Translations under genes and position numbers: made by a program
Source: Streptomyces gardneri
GTDB lineage: Bacteria; Actinomycetota; Actinomycetes; Streptomycetales; Streptomycetaceae
Length of the DNA: 64,000 nucleotides
Assembly (NCBI RefSeq): GCF_006539185.1
Contig: NZ_BJMN01000046.1
Coordinates: forward strand, 21,847 to 85,846
Direction: 5' to 3'
The notes under the pieces: model-generated
Database searches by the model: none
Seen by the model: the letters and a program-made list of their open reading frames with translations, nothing else
Told to the model about the DNA's origin: nothing
Part shown: positions 56,257 to 64,000 of the stretch, one piece after another
Numbering within the stretch: position 1 is the stretch's first letter
How the letters are laid out: each line of letters starts with the position of its first letter

Positions 56257-58845
56257 ATGATCTTCCGCCTCCTCGGCCCGCTCGTGGTGTCCGACCCCGC
56301 CGGCGCCGCCGCACCCGCCGCCGGCGGCCCCAAGGTCCGCGCCCTGCTGGCCCGGCTCCTCCTCGACGCGGGCCGGACCGTGCCCGTGGACCGGCTCGTC
56401 GACGGGCTGTACGGGGACGAGCCGCCGGCCGGTGCGCAGGGCGCGCTCCAGGCGCAGGTCTCCCGGCTGCGCCGGGTCCTGCCGCCGGGGGTGGCGGTGG
56501 AGCACTCGCCCGCCGGGTACCGGCTGGCCCTCGGGACCCCGGCGGAGGACGTGGACGCGCTGCGGTTCGAGGCGCTGGCCGGGGCGGGCGCCCGGGCCCT
56601 TGCGGCGGGCGACCCCGTGCACGCCGCGGACCTGCTGCGGGAGGCACTCGGGCTGTGGCGCGGACCGGCGCTCTCCGACGTACGGGACGCGCCCTTCGCC
56701 GCGGGGCAGGCGGCCCGGCTCGAAGGGCTACGGCTCGACGCCCTGGAGGCCTGGGGGGCGGCGGAGCTGGCCTCGGGCGCCTCGGGCGAGGACCTCTCCT
56801 CGCTCGTACAGGAGTTGGCGGCGGCGGTCCGCGAGCACCCGCTGCGCGAGCGGCTGCGCGGGCTCCAGATGCGGGCGCTGGGCGCGGCGGGACGACAGGC
56901 CGAGGCACTCGCCGTGTACGAGGAGGTGCGGGCGGCACTCGCGGAGGAGCTGGGCGCCGACCCGTCACCGGAACTGTCCGCCGTCCACCTGGGGCTGCTG
57001 CGGGGCGGGGAGGCGGGCCCCGGGCGGACGGGCCCGGAGCGGGTGGCCGCCCCGGCGTTGCCCGCGCCGCTGACGGACTTCGTGGGGCGGGAGAGGGAGG
57101 GGGAGCGGCTGGCCTCGCTGGTGGCGGCCGCCCGCCTGGTGACCCTGGTGGGGCCGGGCGGCGCGGGCAAGACCCGGCTCGCCCTGGAGGTGGGCGCGGC
57201 CCTGGCGGGCGAGGTGCGCTTCGTGGACCTGGGGGCGGTGGTCGGGGGCGGGCGGACCGGTGCCGGTGAGGTCGCCGAGGCGTTCGCGGCGGCGCTCGGG
57301 GTACGGGGCGGCGGCGCGGAGCGGCTCGAAACGGCGCTGGCCGGGCGGCCCGTGCTGCTGATCGTGGACAACTGCGAGCACGTCGTCGACGAGACGGCCG
57401 TCCTCGTACGCCGCCTGCTCGCCGCCTGCCCCCGGCTGCGGGTGCTGACGACGAGCCGGGAGGCGCTCGGGATCACCGGTGAATCGTTGCTGCCGCTCGG
57501 GGCTCTGACGCCCGAGGCGGCCGAGGAACTGTTCGTGCGGCGGGCCGCGGCCGTGCGGCCCGGATTCACGGGCCACGCGCGCGTGGCGGAGCTCTGCGCG
57601 GGGCTCGACGGGCTGCCGCTCGCCGTCGAGCTCGCGGCGGCCCGGCTGCGGTCCCTCTCCGTCGACGAGCTCGCCGACGGCCTCGGCGAGCGCCTCGAAC
57701 GCTTCGAGCTGTTGTCGCGCGGGGACCGCACGGCGCCGGAGCGGCACCGCACTCTGCGGGCGGTGGTCGAGTGGAGCTGGTCGCTCCTCGCACCCGGCGA
57801 GCGGGAACTGGCCGCCCGCTTCTCGGTGTTCCGCGGCGGCGCGACGGCGGAGGCGGTGACCCGCGTGTGCGGCGCGGGGGCCGGCGCGCTGGCCTCCCTC
57901 GTGGAGAAGTCGCTGGTGGAGGCGCGGGACGGCCGCTACGGGATGCTGGAGACGATCCGCGCCTACGCCGCCGGACAGCTGCCGGAAGAGGACCCGGCGA
58001 CCGCCGCCCACCACACGTACTACCGCGAGCTCGCGGAGGCCGCCGACCCCGAACTACGCGGAGCCGCGCAGCTGGAGTGGCTGGTCCGGCTGGACGCCGA
58101 GGACGCGAACCTGCGGGCGGCGCTGCGGCGGGGCACCCCGGAGGACGCGCTGCGGCTGGTGGCCGCGCTCACCCCGTACTGGTGGCTGCGCGGACTCCGG
58201 GGCCGGGTCGCGGCGCCGGTCGCGGAGCTCCTGGAGCGGGTGGTGCCGACGGCGGAGCTGGGCGAGGAGTACGCGCTGTGCGTGCTGGCGGCCGGGCTGC
58301 GCGAGGGCGAACACGTCGAACGCGCCCAGCAGTTCCTGGCCTCGCGGACGGTCCCGCTCCGGCAGCCGTACACGGCGTTCCTGTGGTCGACGTCCGTGGG
58401 CCCGGTCGAGGGCCTGCCGATGGGCGACGACCCCTGGTCCCGATCGCTGGTCCTCGTGGGCCGGGCGTTCCTGACGACGGCGACCGGATCCACTCACGGG
58501 GACGGCGCGCAGGCCACCGCCGAGGCGCTCCTGACGGAGGCCCTGGCCGGCTTCCGGACGCTCGGCGACCGCTGGGGGACGGCCACCGCCCTGGAGGGCC
58601 TGGCGGCCCTCTCCCCCGAACCGCTGCCGCTCCTCGCGGAGGCCTTGGCTCTGTTCGCCTCCCTGGGCGTCGCCGAGGACGTCGTGGACCTGCTCCACCG
58701 CCGCGCCGCCGTCCACGAGGCGGCGGGTGACCCGGACGCCGCCGCGGCCGACCGCACCCGCGCGGCGGACACGGCCCGCAAGGCCGGCTTGAAGGGGACG
58801 ACAGGGACACCAGAGGTGACAGAGGAGACCGGGGCGGCACGATGA
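56257..58845 (+). CDS. AfsR/SARP-type regulator with BTAD and NB-ARC-like ATPase domains
   Basis: An 862-residue regulator. Residues ~1-90 are an OmpR-like SARP DNA-binding domain (RLLGPLVVSD, then KVRALLARLLLDAGRTVPVDRLVDGLYG), ~95-240 the bacterial transcriptional-activation domain (ALRFEALAGAG to ELGADPSPEL), then an NB-ARC/AAA-type ATPase with Walker A at residues 299-306 (GPGGAGKT), LLIVDNCEH and TSREALGI, and a helical C-terminal region. Such proteins activate secondary-metabolite or nutrient genes, but no biosynthetic cluster lies adjacent. No ribosome site; GACAAT 7 bases upstream. Its stop overlaps the start of a truncated kinase gene. Confidence 0.92.
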   Translation: MIFRLLGPLVVSDPAGAAAPAAGGPKVRALLARLLLDAGRTVPVDRLVDGLYGDEPPAGAQGALQAQVSRLRRVLPPGVAVEHSPAGYRLALGTPAEDVDALRFEALAGAGARALAAGDPVHAADLLREALGLWRGPALSDVRDAPFAAGQAARLEGLRLDALEAWGAAELASGASGEDLSSLVQELAAAVREHPLRERLRGLQMRALGAAGRQAEALAVYEEVRAALAEELGADPSPELSAVHLGLLRGGEAGPGRTGPERVAAPALPAPLTDFVGREREGERLASLVAAARLVTLVGPGGAGKTRLALEVGAALAGEVRFVDLGAVVGGGRTGAGEVAEAFAAALGVRGGGAERLETALAGRPVLLIVDNCEHVVDETAVLVRRLLAACPRLRVLTTSREALGITGESLLPLGALTPEAAEELFVRRAAAVRPGFTGHARVAELCAGLDGLPLAVELAAARLRSLSVDELADGLGERLERFELLSRGDRTAPERHRTLRAVVEWSWSLLAPGERELAARFSVFRGGATAEAVTRVCGAGAGALASLVEKSLVEARDGRYGMLETIRAYAAGQLPEEDPATAAHHTYYRELAEAADPELRGAAQLEWLVRLDAEDANLRAALRRGTPEDALRLVAALTPYWWLRGLRGRVAAPVAELLERVVPTAELGEEYALCVLAAGLREGEHVERAQQFLASRTVPLRQPYTAFLWSTSVGPVEGLPMGDDPWSRSLVLVGRAFLTTATGSTHGDGAQATAEALLTEALAGFRTLGDRWGTATALEGLAALSPEPLPLLAEALALFASLGVAEDVVDLLHRRAAVHEAAGDPDAAAADRTRAADTARKAGLKGTTGTPEVTEETGAAR

Positions 58846-58921
58846 CCGGCCGTGCGTTCGTGGTCGTCTCCGGCCTCCCGGCCGGCGCCAAGAGCACCCT
58901 CGCCCGCGCCCATGCCCTAGG
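58842..58921 (+). pseudogene. Truncated P-loop kinase gene
   Basis: The ATG overlaps the regulator stop (ATGA). The first ~26 codons encode FVVVSGLPAGAKSTLARA, a P-loop of the AAA/zeta-toxin or shikimate-kinase-like type with GAKST in place of the usual GxGKST. Similarity ends abruptly at CTAG 58917, and the frame then runs through filler. The rest of a normal ~170-residue kinase is missing. The 3' junction looks like an insertion-sequence end, so the gene was probably broken by insertion followed by loss. Confidence 0.6.
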
Positions 58922-58950
58922 GGGTGTCTTGTCGATCAGGCCGGATCAGG
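58917..58950 (+). mobile_element. Possible insertion-sequence end remnant
   Basis: At the break of the kinase gene, CTAG is followed by GGGGTGTCTTGTCGATCAGG, resembling the G-rich ends and CTAG/TTAG target of IS5-group elements in streptomycetes, as I recall them. GATCAGG is repeated directly at 58934 and 58944. No transposase and no second end were found, so this is a single-end remnant at most. Confidence 0.35.
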
Positions 58951-59080
58951 CAGCGGGAGCGCCCCCCGTCAGCGGCGGTCAGCGCTCGGTCAGCGGCTCG
59001 TCAGCTCCCGGCGCGAGTCTTCTTTCCGTGCCCCGGGGAAACGCCCCGGCGGCACCGGAGACAAGCCCGAGGAGACCGCC

Positions 59081-59866
59081 ATGCAGCAGCAGCCCGCCAC
59101 TCGTACCGCCCTCGTCACCGGTTCGTCGCGCGGCATCGGGCGGGCCGTCGCCCGGCGCCTCGCGGCCGACGGGATGGTCGTCGCCGTCCACTACGGGCAG
59201 GACGCCGCCGCCGCGCAGGAGACCGTGGACCTGATCGTGCGGGACGGCGGCCGGGCGTTCTCCGTGGGCGCCGACCTGGCCACGCACGACGGGGTCCTCG
59301 CGCTCGTCGACGGCGTACGGTCCGGGCTCGCCGCCCACACCGGGGATGCCGTGCTCGACGTCCTCGTCAACAACGCCGCCGAGAGCCGCTCGGGCGGGCA
59401 CCTCCGGGACGAGACGCCGGAGCAGTTCGACCGGCTCTTCGCGGTCAACGTCCGGGCGCCGTACTTCCTCGTGCAGGGGCTGCTGCCGGTGCTGCGGGAC
59501 GGCGGCCGGATCGTCAACATCGGCTCGGCCGTCACCCGGATCGCCCTCGCCGACGAGCTGGCGTACGCGATGACGAAGGGGGCGATGGAGACCTTCACCC
59601 GCACCCTCGCCAATGTGGTCGGGGAGCGCCGCATCACTGTCAACACGGTCGCCCCCGGCCCGACCCAGACGGCCGGACTCACCGCCGCCATGGCGGCGAT
59701 GCCGGAGCTGGAGGGCATGCTGATCGGCGGCCAGGCGCTGCCGTGGGTCGGGCAGCCGGAGGACATCGCCGACCCGGTCGCCTTCCTCGCCTCCGAGGAA
59801 GGCCGCTGGATCACCGGGACCGTGATCGACGCCTCGGGCGGCACCTATCTCGGCCCCAAGCGCTGA
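59081..59866 (+). CDS. Short-chain dehydrogenase/reductase
   Basis: A 261-residue classical SDR (3-oxoacyl-ACP reductase-like). TGSSRGIG is at residues 13-20, NNA at 97-99, and the triad at Ser149, Tyr162 and Lys166 (YAMTKGA). The segment VHYGQDAAAA after beta-2 lacks an acidic residue, favouring NADPH. The ATG has GAGGAG six bases upstream. It lies after the broken kinase and 26 bases before the P1 peptidase on the same strand, so the last two may be cotranscribed. The substrate is unknown. Confidence 0.92.
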   Translation: MQQQPATRTALVTGSSRGIGRAVARRLAADGMVVAVHYGQDAAAAQETVDLIVRDGGRAFSVGADLATHDGVLALVDGVRSGLAAHTGDAVLDVLVNNAAESRSGGHLRDETPEQFDRLFAVNVRAPYFLVQGLLPVLRDGGRIVNIGSAVTRIALADELAYAMTKGAMETFTRTLANVVGERRITVNTVAPGPTQTAGLTAAMAAMPELEGMLIGGQALPWVGQPEDIADPVAFLASEEGRWITGTVIDASGGTYLGPKR

Positions 59867-59892
59867 GCCAAGCCGCGTGGTAGGCAGGGGAC

Positions 59893-60978
59893 ATGACACA
59901 TCCCCAGGAAGTGCGGGCCCGGGACGCCATCACCGATGTGAGCGGGGTGCGCGTGGGGCACGCGCGCGTGGCCGGGGTCGGGGCGTTGAGCGGGACCACG
60001 GTCGTGCTGGCGCCGGAGGGCGGGGTCGTCGCCGCCGTGGACGTGCGGGGCGGCGGGCCGGGGACGCGGGAGACGGACGCGCTCGACCCCCGGAACGTGG
60101 TCCAGCGGATCGACGCGGTCGTCCTGACCGGCGGCAGCGCGTACGGACTCGACGCGGCCTCCGGGGTCATGGCCTGGCTGGAGGAACGGCGCCGGGGGGT
60201 GCGGGTGGGGCCCGACCCGTCCCATGTGGTGCCGGTCGTGCCCGCCGCGTGCGTCTTCGACCTGGGGCGCGGCGGGGACTTCTCGGCCCGGCCGGACGCG
60301 GCGACGGGGCGGGCGGCGGTGGCGGCCGCCGACGCGAGCGGGGACCACGCGCGCGTGGAGACGGGTGCCGTCGGCGCGGGCACCGGGGCCGTCGTCGGCG
60401 GACTGCGGGGCGGGGTGGGGACGGCGAGCACCGTCCTGGAGTCGGGGATCACGGTCGGCGCGCTCGTCGTGGTGAACGCGGTGGGTTCGGCCGTCGACCC
60501 GGCGACGGGCGTCCCGTACGGGAGTTGGTTCGACAGCGGCGGCCCCGGGCCCGTCCCCCCGGCGGCGGTGCACGAGGCGGCGGTGCGGCGGCTCGCGGAG
60601 GCCCGGACGGCGAGCGCCCCTCCCCCGCTGAACACGACGCTCGCCGTCGTCGCCACGGACGCGGTGCTCACGCGCGCGCAGGCGCAGAAGGTCGCGGGCA
60701 CGGCGCACGACGGCATCGCGCGCGCCGTGCGTCCGGTGCACCTGATGAACGACGGGGACACCGTCTTCGCGCTCGCCACCGGGCGGCGCGAACTTCCGGA
60801 GGAGCCGGGTCCGCTCGCTCTGAACGAGATCCTGGCGGCCGGCGCCGACCTCGTGACCCGGGCGATCGTCCGGGCGCTGCGCGCGGCCCCCGGCGGGCTG
60901 CGCGGCCCGGGCGGCGACTTCCCCTCGTACCGCGAGCTGTACGAGGGGGAAGCGAACCCGGAGAATCCGCGCCGATGA
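59893..60978 (+). CDS. P1-family peptidase (DmpA/NylC-like Ntn hydrolase)
   Basis: A 361-residue N-terminal-nucleophile hydrolase of the P1/DmpA family, which self-cleaves into two chains. The predicted cleavage is Asn247-Thr248 (PLNTTLAVVATD), exposing Thr248 as the nucleophile, as in the nylon oligomer hydrolase NylC and aminopeptidase DmpA. Further signatures are the N-terminal GVRVGHA, LTGGSAYGLDAA at 79-90 and GAVGAGTGA at 158-166. It may hydrolyse small peptides or omega-amino-acid amides; the natural substrate is unknown. It is cytoplasmic, with no signal peptide. Confidence 0.92.
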   Translation: MTHPQEVRARDAITDVSGVRVGHARVAGVGALSGTTVVLAPEGGVVAAVDVRGGGPGTRETDALDPRNVVQRIDAVVLTGGSAYGLDAASGVMAWLEERRRGVRVGPDPSHVVPVVPAACVFDLGRGGDFSARPDAATGRAAVAAADASGDHARVETGAVGAGTGAVVGGLRGGVGTASTVLESGITVGALVVVNAVGSAVDPATGVPYGSWFDSGGPGPVPPAAVHEAAVRRLAEARTASAPPPLNTTLAVVATDAVLTRAQAQKVAGTAHDGIARAVRPVHLMNDGDTVFALATGRRELPEEPGPLALNEILAAGADLVTRAIVRALRAAPGGLRGPGGDFPSYRELYEGEANPENPRR

Positions 60979-61146
60979 CCGATCCCCACCAACGTACTTC
61001 CGGTAACCGCAAGGGAGTTGACGAAGAACCCGGTGGGAACTTCCGGTGGACGCCCTTCGTTTTGCAGAACCCAGGACACGATGTCAGACCCAGGGACTAC
61101 GTTTAGCAAGCACCGAGTGACATGCGGCGACGGCCTGGAGACCCTC

Positions 61147-61929
61147 TTGAACGATCCGCAGGATCCTCACGATCCGTACGAGACGACCGAGACGCACCTT
61201 GAGCGGCTCCTCGGCCGGGCGCTCAACTCCTTCGACCTGCCCGACTCCACCGTCGAGCGCCTCGGCACGGCGCTCGCCCACTCCAGCGCGCTGCACTCCT
61301 CGCACCACAGCGCGTCGCTGCACCGGACCACCTACCGCCACACGTATCTGCTCGCCGACGGCAGCGCGCTCAGCCTGTGGGAGCTCACGCACAACACCGG
61401 AAGGGACGGCTCCGACCAGCACGAGCTGTACGCGGAGGAGTCGGAGGCGCGGCTCGCGGCCTCCCGCCTGCCGGCCGGTCCGCTGCCGGGCTGGACAGCG
61501 GAGCGCTCCGACGGCACCACCCTCGACAGTGACGACGACGATGACATGGTGCTCCTGAGCGCCCTGCTCGCCCGCCCGATACCCGCCCAGCCCCGGATGT
61601 ACGTGCCGGACAACTCCGCCGACCACGCGCGCCGCGTCCTGCGGCGCGCGGAGAACGTGGACCGGCCGGGCGAGCGGACGGCCCGGCGACTCCGCCTGGC
61701 GTTCGCCCACCACATCACGCAGGCCTTCGGACGGCAGTGCGCGGTAGAGGGAGGCCGGGACGCCGGGTTCACCCTCTACGAGCACCAGTTCCTGCTGCTC
61801 GACGGCAGCGAGGTCAGCCTCTGGGAGATCGAGCACACGGCGACCCCGGACGGCCGGCACATGTGCGAGGTGTACGAGGACGAGCGCTCGGCCCGCGCGG
61901 CGATGGAGAACCGCTCCCGGGTCCGCTGA
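61147..61929 (+). CDS. DUF6227-type Streptomyces protein
   Basis: A ~260-residue protein matching a family I recall as DUF6227, restricted to streptomycetes. It has two similar halves: HTYLLADGSALSLWELTHN near residue 65 and HQFLLLDGSEVSLWEIEHT near 220, each followed by an acidic helix (HELYAEESEARLA, HMCEVYEDERSARAA), suggesting internal duplication. An Asp-rich stretch lies between. The TTG at 61147 has GGAG 8 bases upstream and begins at the usual family N-terminus (PYETTETHLERLLGRALNSF). GTG 61117 or ATG 61081 are alternatives. No function is known. Confidence 0.85.
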   Translation: MNDPQDPHDPYETTETHLERLLGRALNSFDLPDSTVERLGTALAHSSALHSSHHSASLHRTTYRHTYLLADGSALSLWELTHNTGRDGSDQHELYAEESEARLAASRLPAGPLPGWTAERSDGTTLDSDDDDDMVLLSALLARPIPAQPRMYVPDNSADHARRVLRRAENVDRPGERTARRLRLAFAHHITQAFGRQCAVEGGRDAGFTLYEHQFLLLDGSEVSLWEIEHTATPDGRHMCEVYEDERSARAAMENRSRVR

Positions 61930-61955
61930 CACCGGCCGCCGCCCCCGTCCCGCCG

Positions 61956-63068
61956 TCAGGCGAGCGCGGGGGCGGGGACGGCGCCCGGGACGTCCGCCCC
62001 GGCCTCCGCCAGCTTCCCCAGGGCGAACGCCCGGTTGGCGCGGGTCTGTTCGCGGTACGAAGCGGGCAGGTCCGGCAGGGCGAGCAGCCGGTCGCACGCG
62101 GCGAGCGAGGCGGCGTAGTCGCGCGTCCAGTACGCGGTGATCGAGTACTCGAAGAGCAGCCCCCAGCGGTACACCCACGGCTGCATGAACAGCAGGTCGT
62201 CCGGCCGCTCCCCGTCCAGGACGGCGGAGACGATGGCGTGGGCGGCGCGGTAGCGGCGCTTCGTCCGCAGCCGTGCCACCAGCTCGTAGCAGGCTTCGAG
62301 CCGCTCCGGCCGCGACTCCCAGGCCCGTGTGAGGGCGTCCATCGCGGACGGCCAGTCGCCGGCCTCGCCCCTGAGGACGCCGGACTGGAGGAGCGAGTAG
62401 TAGACCTCCTCGCCCCAGCCGCCCATGGCCGCGCGTCGCTCGTAGAGGGTGACGGCCTCGTCGGTGCGGCCCATGTCCCGCATCGTCTGGGCGAGGTAGA
62501 AGACGGTGCGCGGATTGGCCGGGTCGCGCTCCAGCTCGGCCCCCAGGAGACGGGCGTCCCGCTCGAACTTGTCGTGGCGTGACCCGCCGTCGGCGTGGTC
62601 CTCGATGACCAGGACGTCCAGGTTCCGCTGCTCGTGGTCCCGGTCGGCGGTCAGATACTCGTGGGTGACCCCCTCGTACCGCCAGGGCAGACCGCCTCTG
62701 ACCAGGCGTTTGATGCGGTACTCCAGGGATCCCTCGTGGCGGATCATGTACGCGTCCGAGGTCAGGTCCGGCAGCGGGCCGTCCTGCCGCAGGACGTGGT
62801 CGGCGTCGAGGAGCAGGAGGTAGTCGGCCCGGCCGCGGGCGTGCGCGATGTTGCGGCTGCGGTTGTGGCCGAAGTTCACCCACGGCTCCTCCCGCAGCTC
62901 GCCCGGGATGCCGTCGAGGGCGGTACGGATCAGGTCCTGGGTCCCGTCGGTGGAACCGGTGTCGGAGATGACCCAGGTGTCCACGAGACCGCGGACGGAG
63001 TCGAGGCACCGTTCGATGACCTTGGCCTCGTTCTTGACGATCATGCACAGGCAGATGGACGACTGCAC
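61956..63068 (-). CDS. GT2-family glycosyltransferase with helical C-terminal domain
   Basis: A 370-residue protein. Residues 1-190 are a GT2 fold: ICLCMIVKNEAKVIERCLDSV at the N-terminus, SDTGSTDGTQDLI, and the DAD metal site (LLLDADHVL near residue 89). Residues ~195-350 are helical repeats like TPR (RTVFYLAQTMRDMGRTDEAVTLYERRA). This is the layout of protein or peptide glycosyltransferases such as SunS and exosporium-type enzymes. There is no membrane segment, so it acts in the cytoplasm. It is divergent from a collagen-like secreted protein rich in Gly-x-Thr, a possible acceptor. The start is GTG. Confidence 0.88.
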   Translation of the reverse strand: MQSSICLCMIVKNEAKVIERCLDSVRGLVDTWVISDTGSTDGTQDLIRTALDGIPGELREEPWVNFGHNRSRNIAHARGRADYLLLLDADHVLRQDGPLPDLTSDAYMIRHEGSLEYRIKRLVRGGLPWRYEGVTHEYLTADRDHEQRNLDVLVIEDHADGGSRHDKFERDARLLGAELERDPANPRTVFYLAQTMRDMGRTDEAVTLYERRAAMGGWGEEVYYSLLQSGVLRGEAGDWPSAMDALTRAWESRPERLEACYELVARLRTKRRYRAAHAIVSAVLDGERPDDLLFMQPWVYRWGLLFEYSITAYWTRDYAASLAACDRLLALPDLPASYREQTRANRAFALGKLAEAGADVPGAVPAPALA

Positions 63069-63353
63069 GGCAACACCACTTCCGGTCGGGTCGAGGAAGC
63101 TCTCAGGGGGTGCGCGACCCTACGGGCGTCCCGGGAGGGCGTTCCGTCGGCACGCCGACGAGCGGTTCGAAATTCGCCTTCGTGTACGCATCCATCCGGC
63201 TAGGAGCGATACGCCATGGCGTGGAGAGTGCCGCGAGACCGTCAAGCCTTCGCAAGCGCGATCCGATGATCCGACAAGGAAGCACGAACAGGCTTCGCTA
63301 CCCGGACATCACTCGGACCGGCCGCCACGCGGCCGGTGGAGGAAGGAGCATGC

Positions 63354-64000
63354 ATGCGTCCTGATGCCAGGACCAGGTCCCCGCTGGGTCCCCTGCCCCG
63401 ACGACGCCCGTGGCTCGTCGGTGGGGCCATGGCCTCCGTCGCACTCGTCCTCACGGGCTTCGCCTCACCGGCGGCCGCTGCCGCCTGGGACACCCCCGGA
63501 AGGACGACGGCAGGCCCGTCGACCGGCGACCACTGCGAGGAACGGCCCCCGCACCACCCGGACGGACCGCCGCCGCACCACGAGGACGGCCCGCCGCCCT
63601 GGGAGCAGGACGGGCCACCGCCGTGGGAGCAGCACCAGGGCGGTCTCCGCCACGCCGACAAGAGCGACGCCGCACCGCAGTTCGCCGGCTTCCAGGAGTT
63701 CCTGGACCACACGATCCAGCCCCTGGTCGAGAGCCCCGGGACCCGCGCCCTGTACGCGGCCCCGACCGGCGGCGACGACGACTGCAAGGTAGGCCCGACA
63801 GGCCCGACCGGCCCCACCGGACCGCCCGGCCCGAAGGGCGACACAGGCGACACGGGCGACACGGGCGACACGGGTGCCACGGGCGCGACGGGTGCCACGG
63901 GCGGCACCGGGGCGACGGGTGAGACCGGAGCCACGGGTGAGACCGGAGCGACCGGGGCGACGGGTGAGACCGGAGCCACGGGTGAGACCGGAGCGACCGG
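63354..64000 (+). CDS. Secreted collagen-like protein (5' part)
   Basis: The reading frame is open from ATG 63354 to the window edge; at least 215 residues. GGAGGAAGGAG lies about 6 bases before the ATG. Residues 1-45 are a signal peptide (RRRPW then a hydrophobic core, likely cleavage after SPAAAA). Residues ~65-100 are a His/Pro-rich tract with four DGPPP units and two WEQ. A globular stretch follows (APQFAGFQEFLDHTIQPLVESPGTRALYAAP). From about residue 144 to the edge it is uninterrupted Gly-x-y triplets, first GPT/GPP/GPK, then GDT, GAT and GET. The full length and C-terminus are unseen. Confidence 0.88.
   Translation, partial: MRPDARTRSPLGPLPRRRPWLVGGAMASVALVLTGFASPAAAAAWDTPGRTTAGPSTGDHCEERPPHHPDGPPPHHEDGPPPWEQDGPPPWEQHQGGLRHADKSDAAPQFAGFQEFLDHTIQPLVESPGTRALYAAPTGGDDDCKVGPTGPTGPTGPPGPKGDTGDTGDTGDTGATGATGATGGTGATGETGATGETGATGATGETGATGETGAT
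63909..64000 (+). repeat. 45-bp tandem repeat in the collagen-like gene
   Basis: Two exact copies of a 45-base unit (63909-63953 and 63954-63998), encoding 15 residues made of five triplets of the GAT/GET type. The array probably continues beyond the window. Confidence 0.85.

Noticed and set aside
63242..63979. A Pro/Val/Ser-rich repeat protein on the minus strand opposite the collagen-like gene
   Set aside because: It is the mirror image of the Gly-x-Thr repeat DNA. The plus frame has a signal peptide, a ribosome site and collagen triplets.

Overview
The window is high-GC actinobacterial DNA and almost certainly Streptomyces chromosome. The evidence is strongly G/C-biased third codon positions, many GTG/TTG starts, an SsgA-family protein, a SepX/Glp cell-division pair, a tricorn protease, a SARP/AfsR-type regulator and a DUF6227-type protein. 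Most of the order (cbiMQO and an SsgA-like gene, MMPL/TetR, xth, tRNA-Ala, sepX, rimJ-like, mogA, moaC, glp, galU, formyl-THF cyclo-ligase, penicillin acylase, antiporter, FmdB, mtnP, mscL) looks like conserved core chromosome. I call this from memory of Streptomyces gene order; no search was run.

Layout. 1-5.8 kb: a secreted-protein fragment, an SDR, a 2OG-Fe(II) dioxygenase followed by a LysE-type exporter, a YbaK-type deacylase, an ArsR-type regulator and a beta-lactamase-fold esterase. 5.8-8.5 kb: an ECF metal transporter (cbiM-cbiQ-cbiO, minus strand) preceded by a convincing Nur-type nickel operator, so probably a nickel importer. 8.6-15.5 kb: an SsgA-like protein, an MMPL exporter with its TetR repressor, and a divergent tricorn protease. 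Two copies of one 15-bp palindrome lie between TetR and tricorn. 15.5-21.5 kb: GNAT, IclR and a small hydrophilic protein, then a Baeyer-Villiger monooxygenase/hydrolase/SDR operon divergent from a MerR regulator. 21.5-27.7 kb: lipoprotein, membrane-fusion protein and MacB-type ABC exporter facing a two-component system. 27.7-38 kb: exonuclease III, GNAT, tRNA-Ala(CGC), sepX, and a galU-glp-moaC-mogA-GNAT operon, then formyl-THF cyclo-ligase and a penicillin acylase. 38-44 kb: antiporter, MFS carrier, FmdB, MTA phosphorylase, an RcpC-like protein and MscL.

44-55 kb holds the most unusual part. It reads narK, pflB, pflA, a NarI-like membrane subunit, a NasA/NarB-type molybdoenzyme, a four-cluster ferredoxin, a Tat-type Rieske protein and a small membrane protein, next to a 5'-truncated nirD. 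Pyruvate formate-lyase with its radical-SAM activase is an anaerobic enzyme pair, unexpected in an aerobic filamentous genus. Here it is interleaved with nitrate-type transport and electron-transfer genes. 55-64 kb: LtrA, an AfsR-type regulator, a kinase gene cut short at what looks like an insertion-sequence end, an SDR, an N-terminal-nucleophile peptidase, a DUF6227-type protein, and a GT2 glycosyltransferase divergent from a secreted collagen-like protein that runs off the window.

How the genes may work together. Molybdenum-cofactor genes (moaC, mogA and the MoeA-like glp) lie about 12 kb from the molybdoenzyme that would need the cofactor. Glp and SepX are partners in division-site organisation in actinobacteria, so the galU-glp-sepX block links envelope precursor supply with septation. 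Several genes carry a TANNNT hexamer 6-7 nt before the start codon, the signature of leaderless transcripts. No CRISPR array, rRNA, complete insertion sequence or gene-free stretch over 300 bases was seen.
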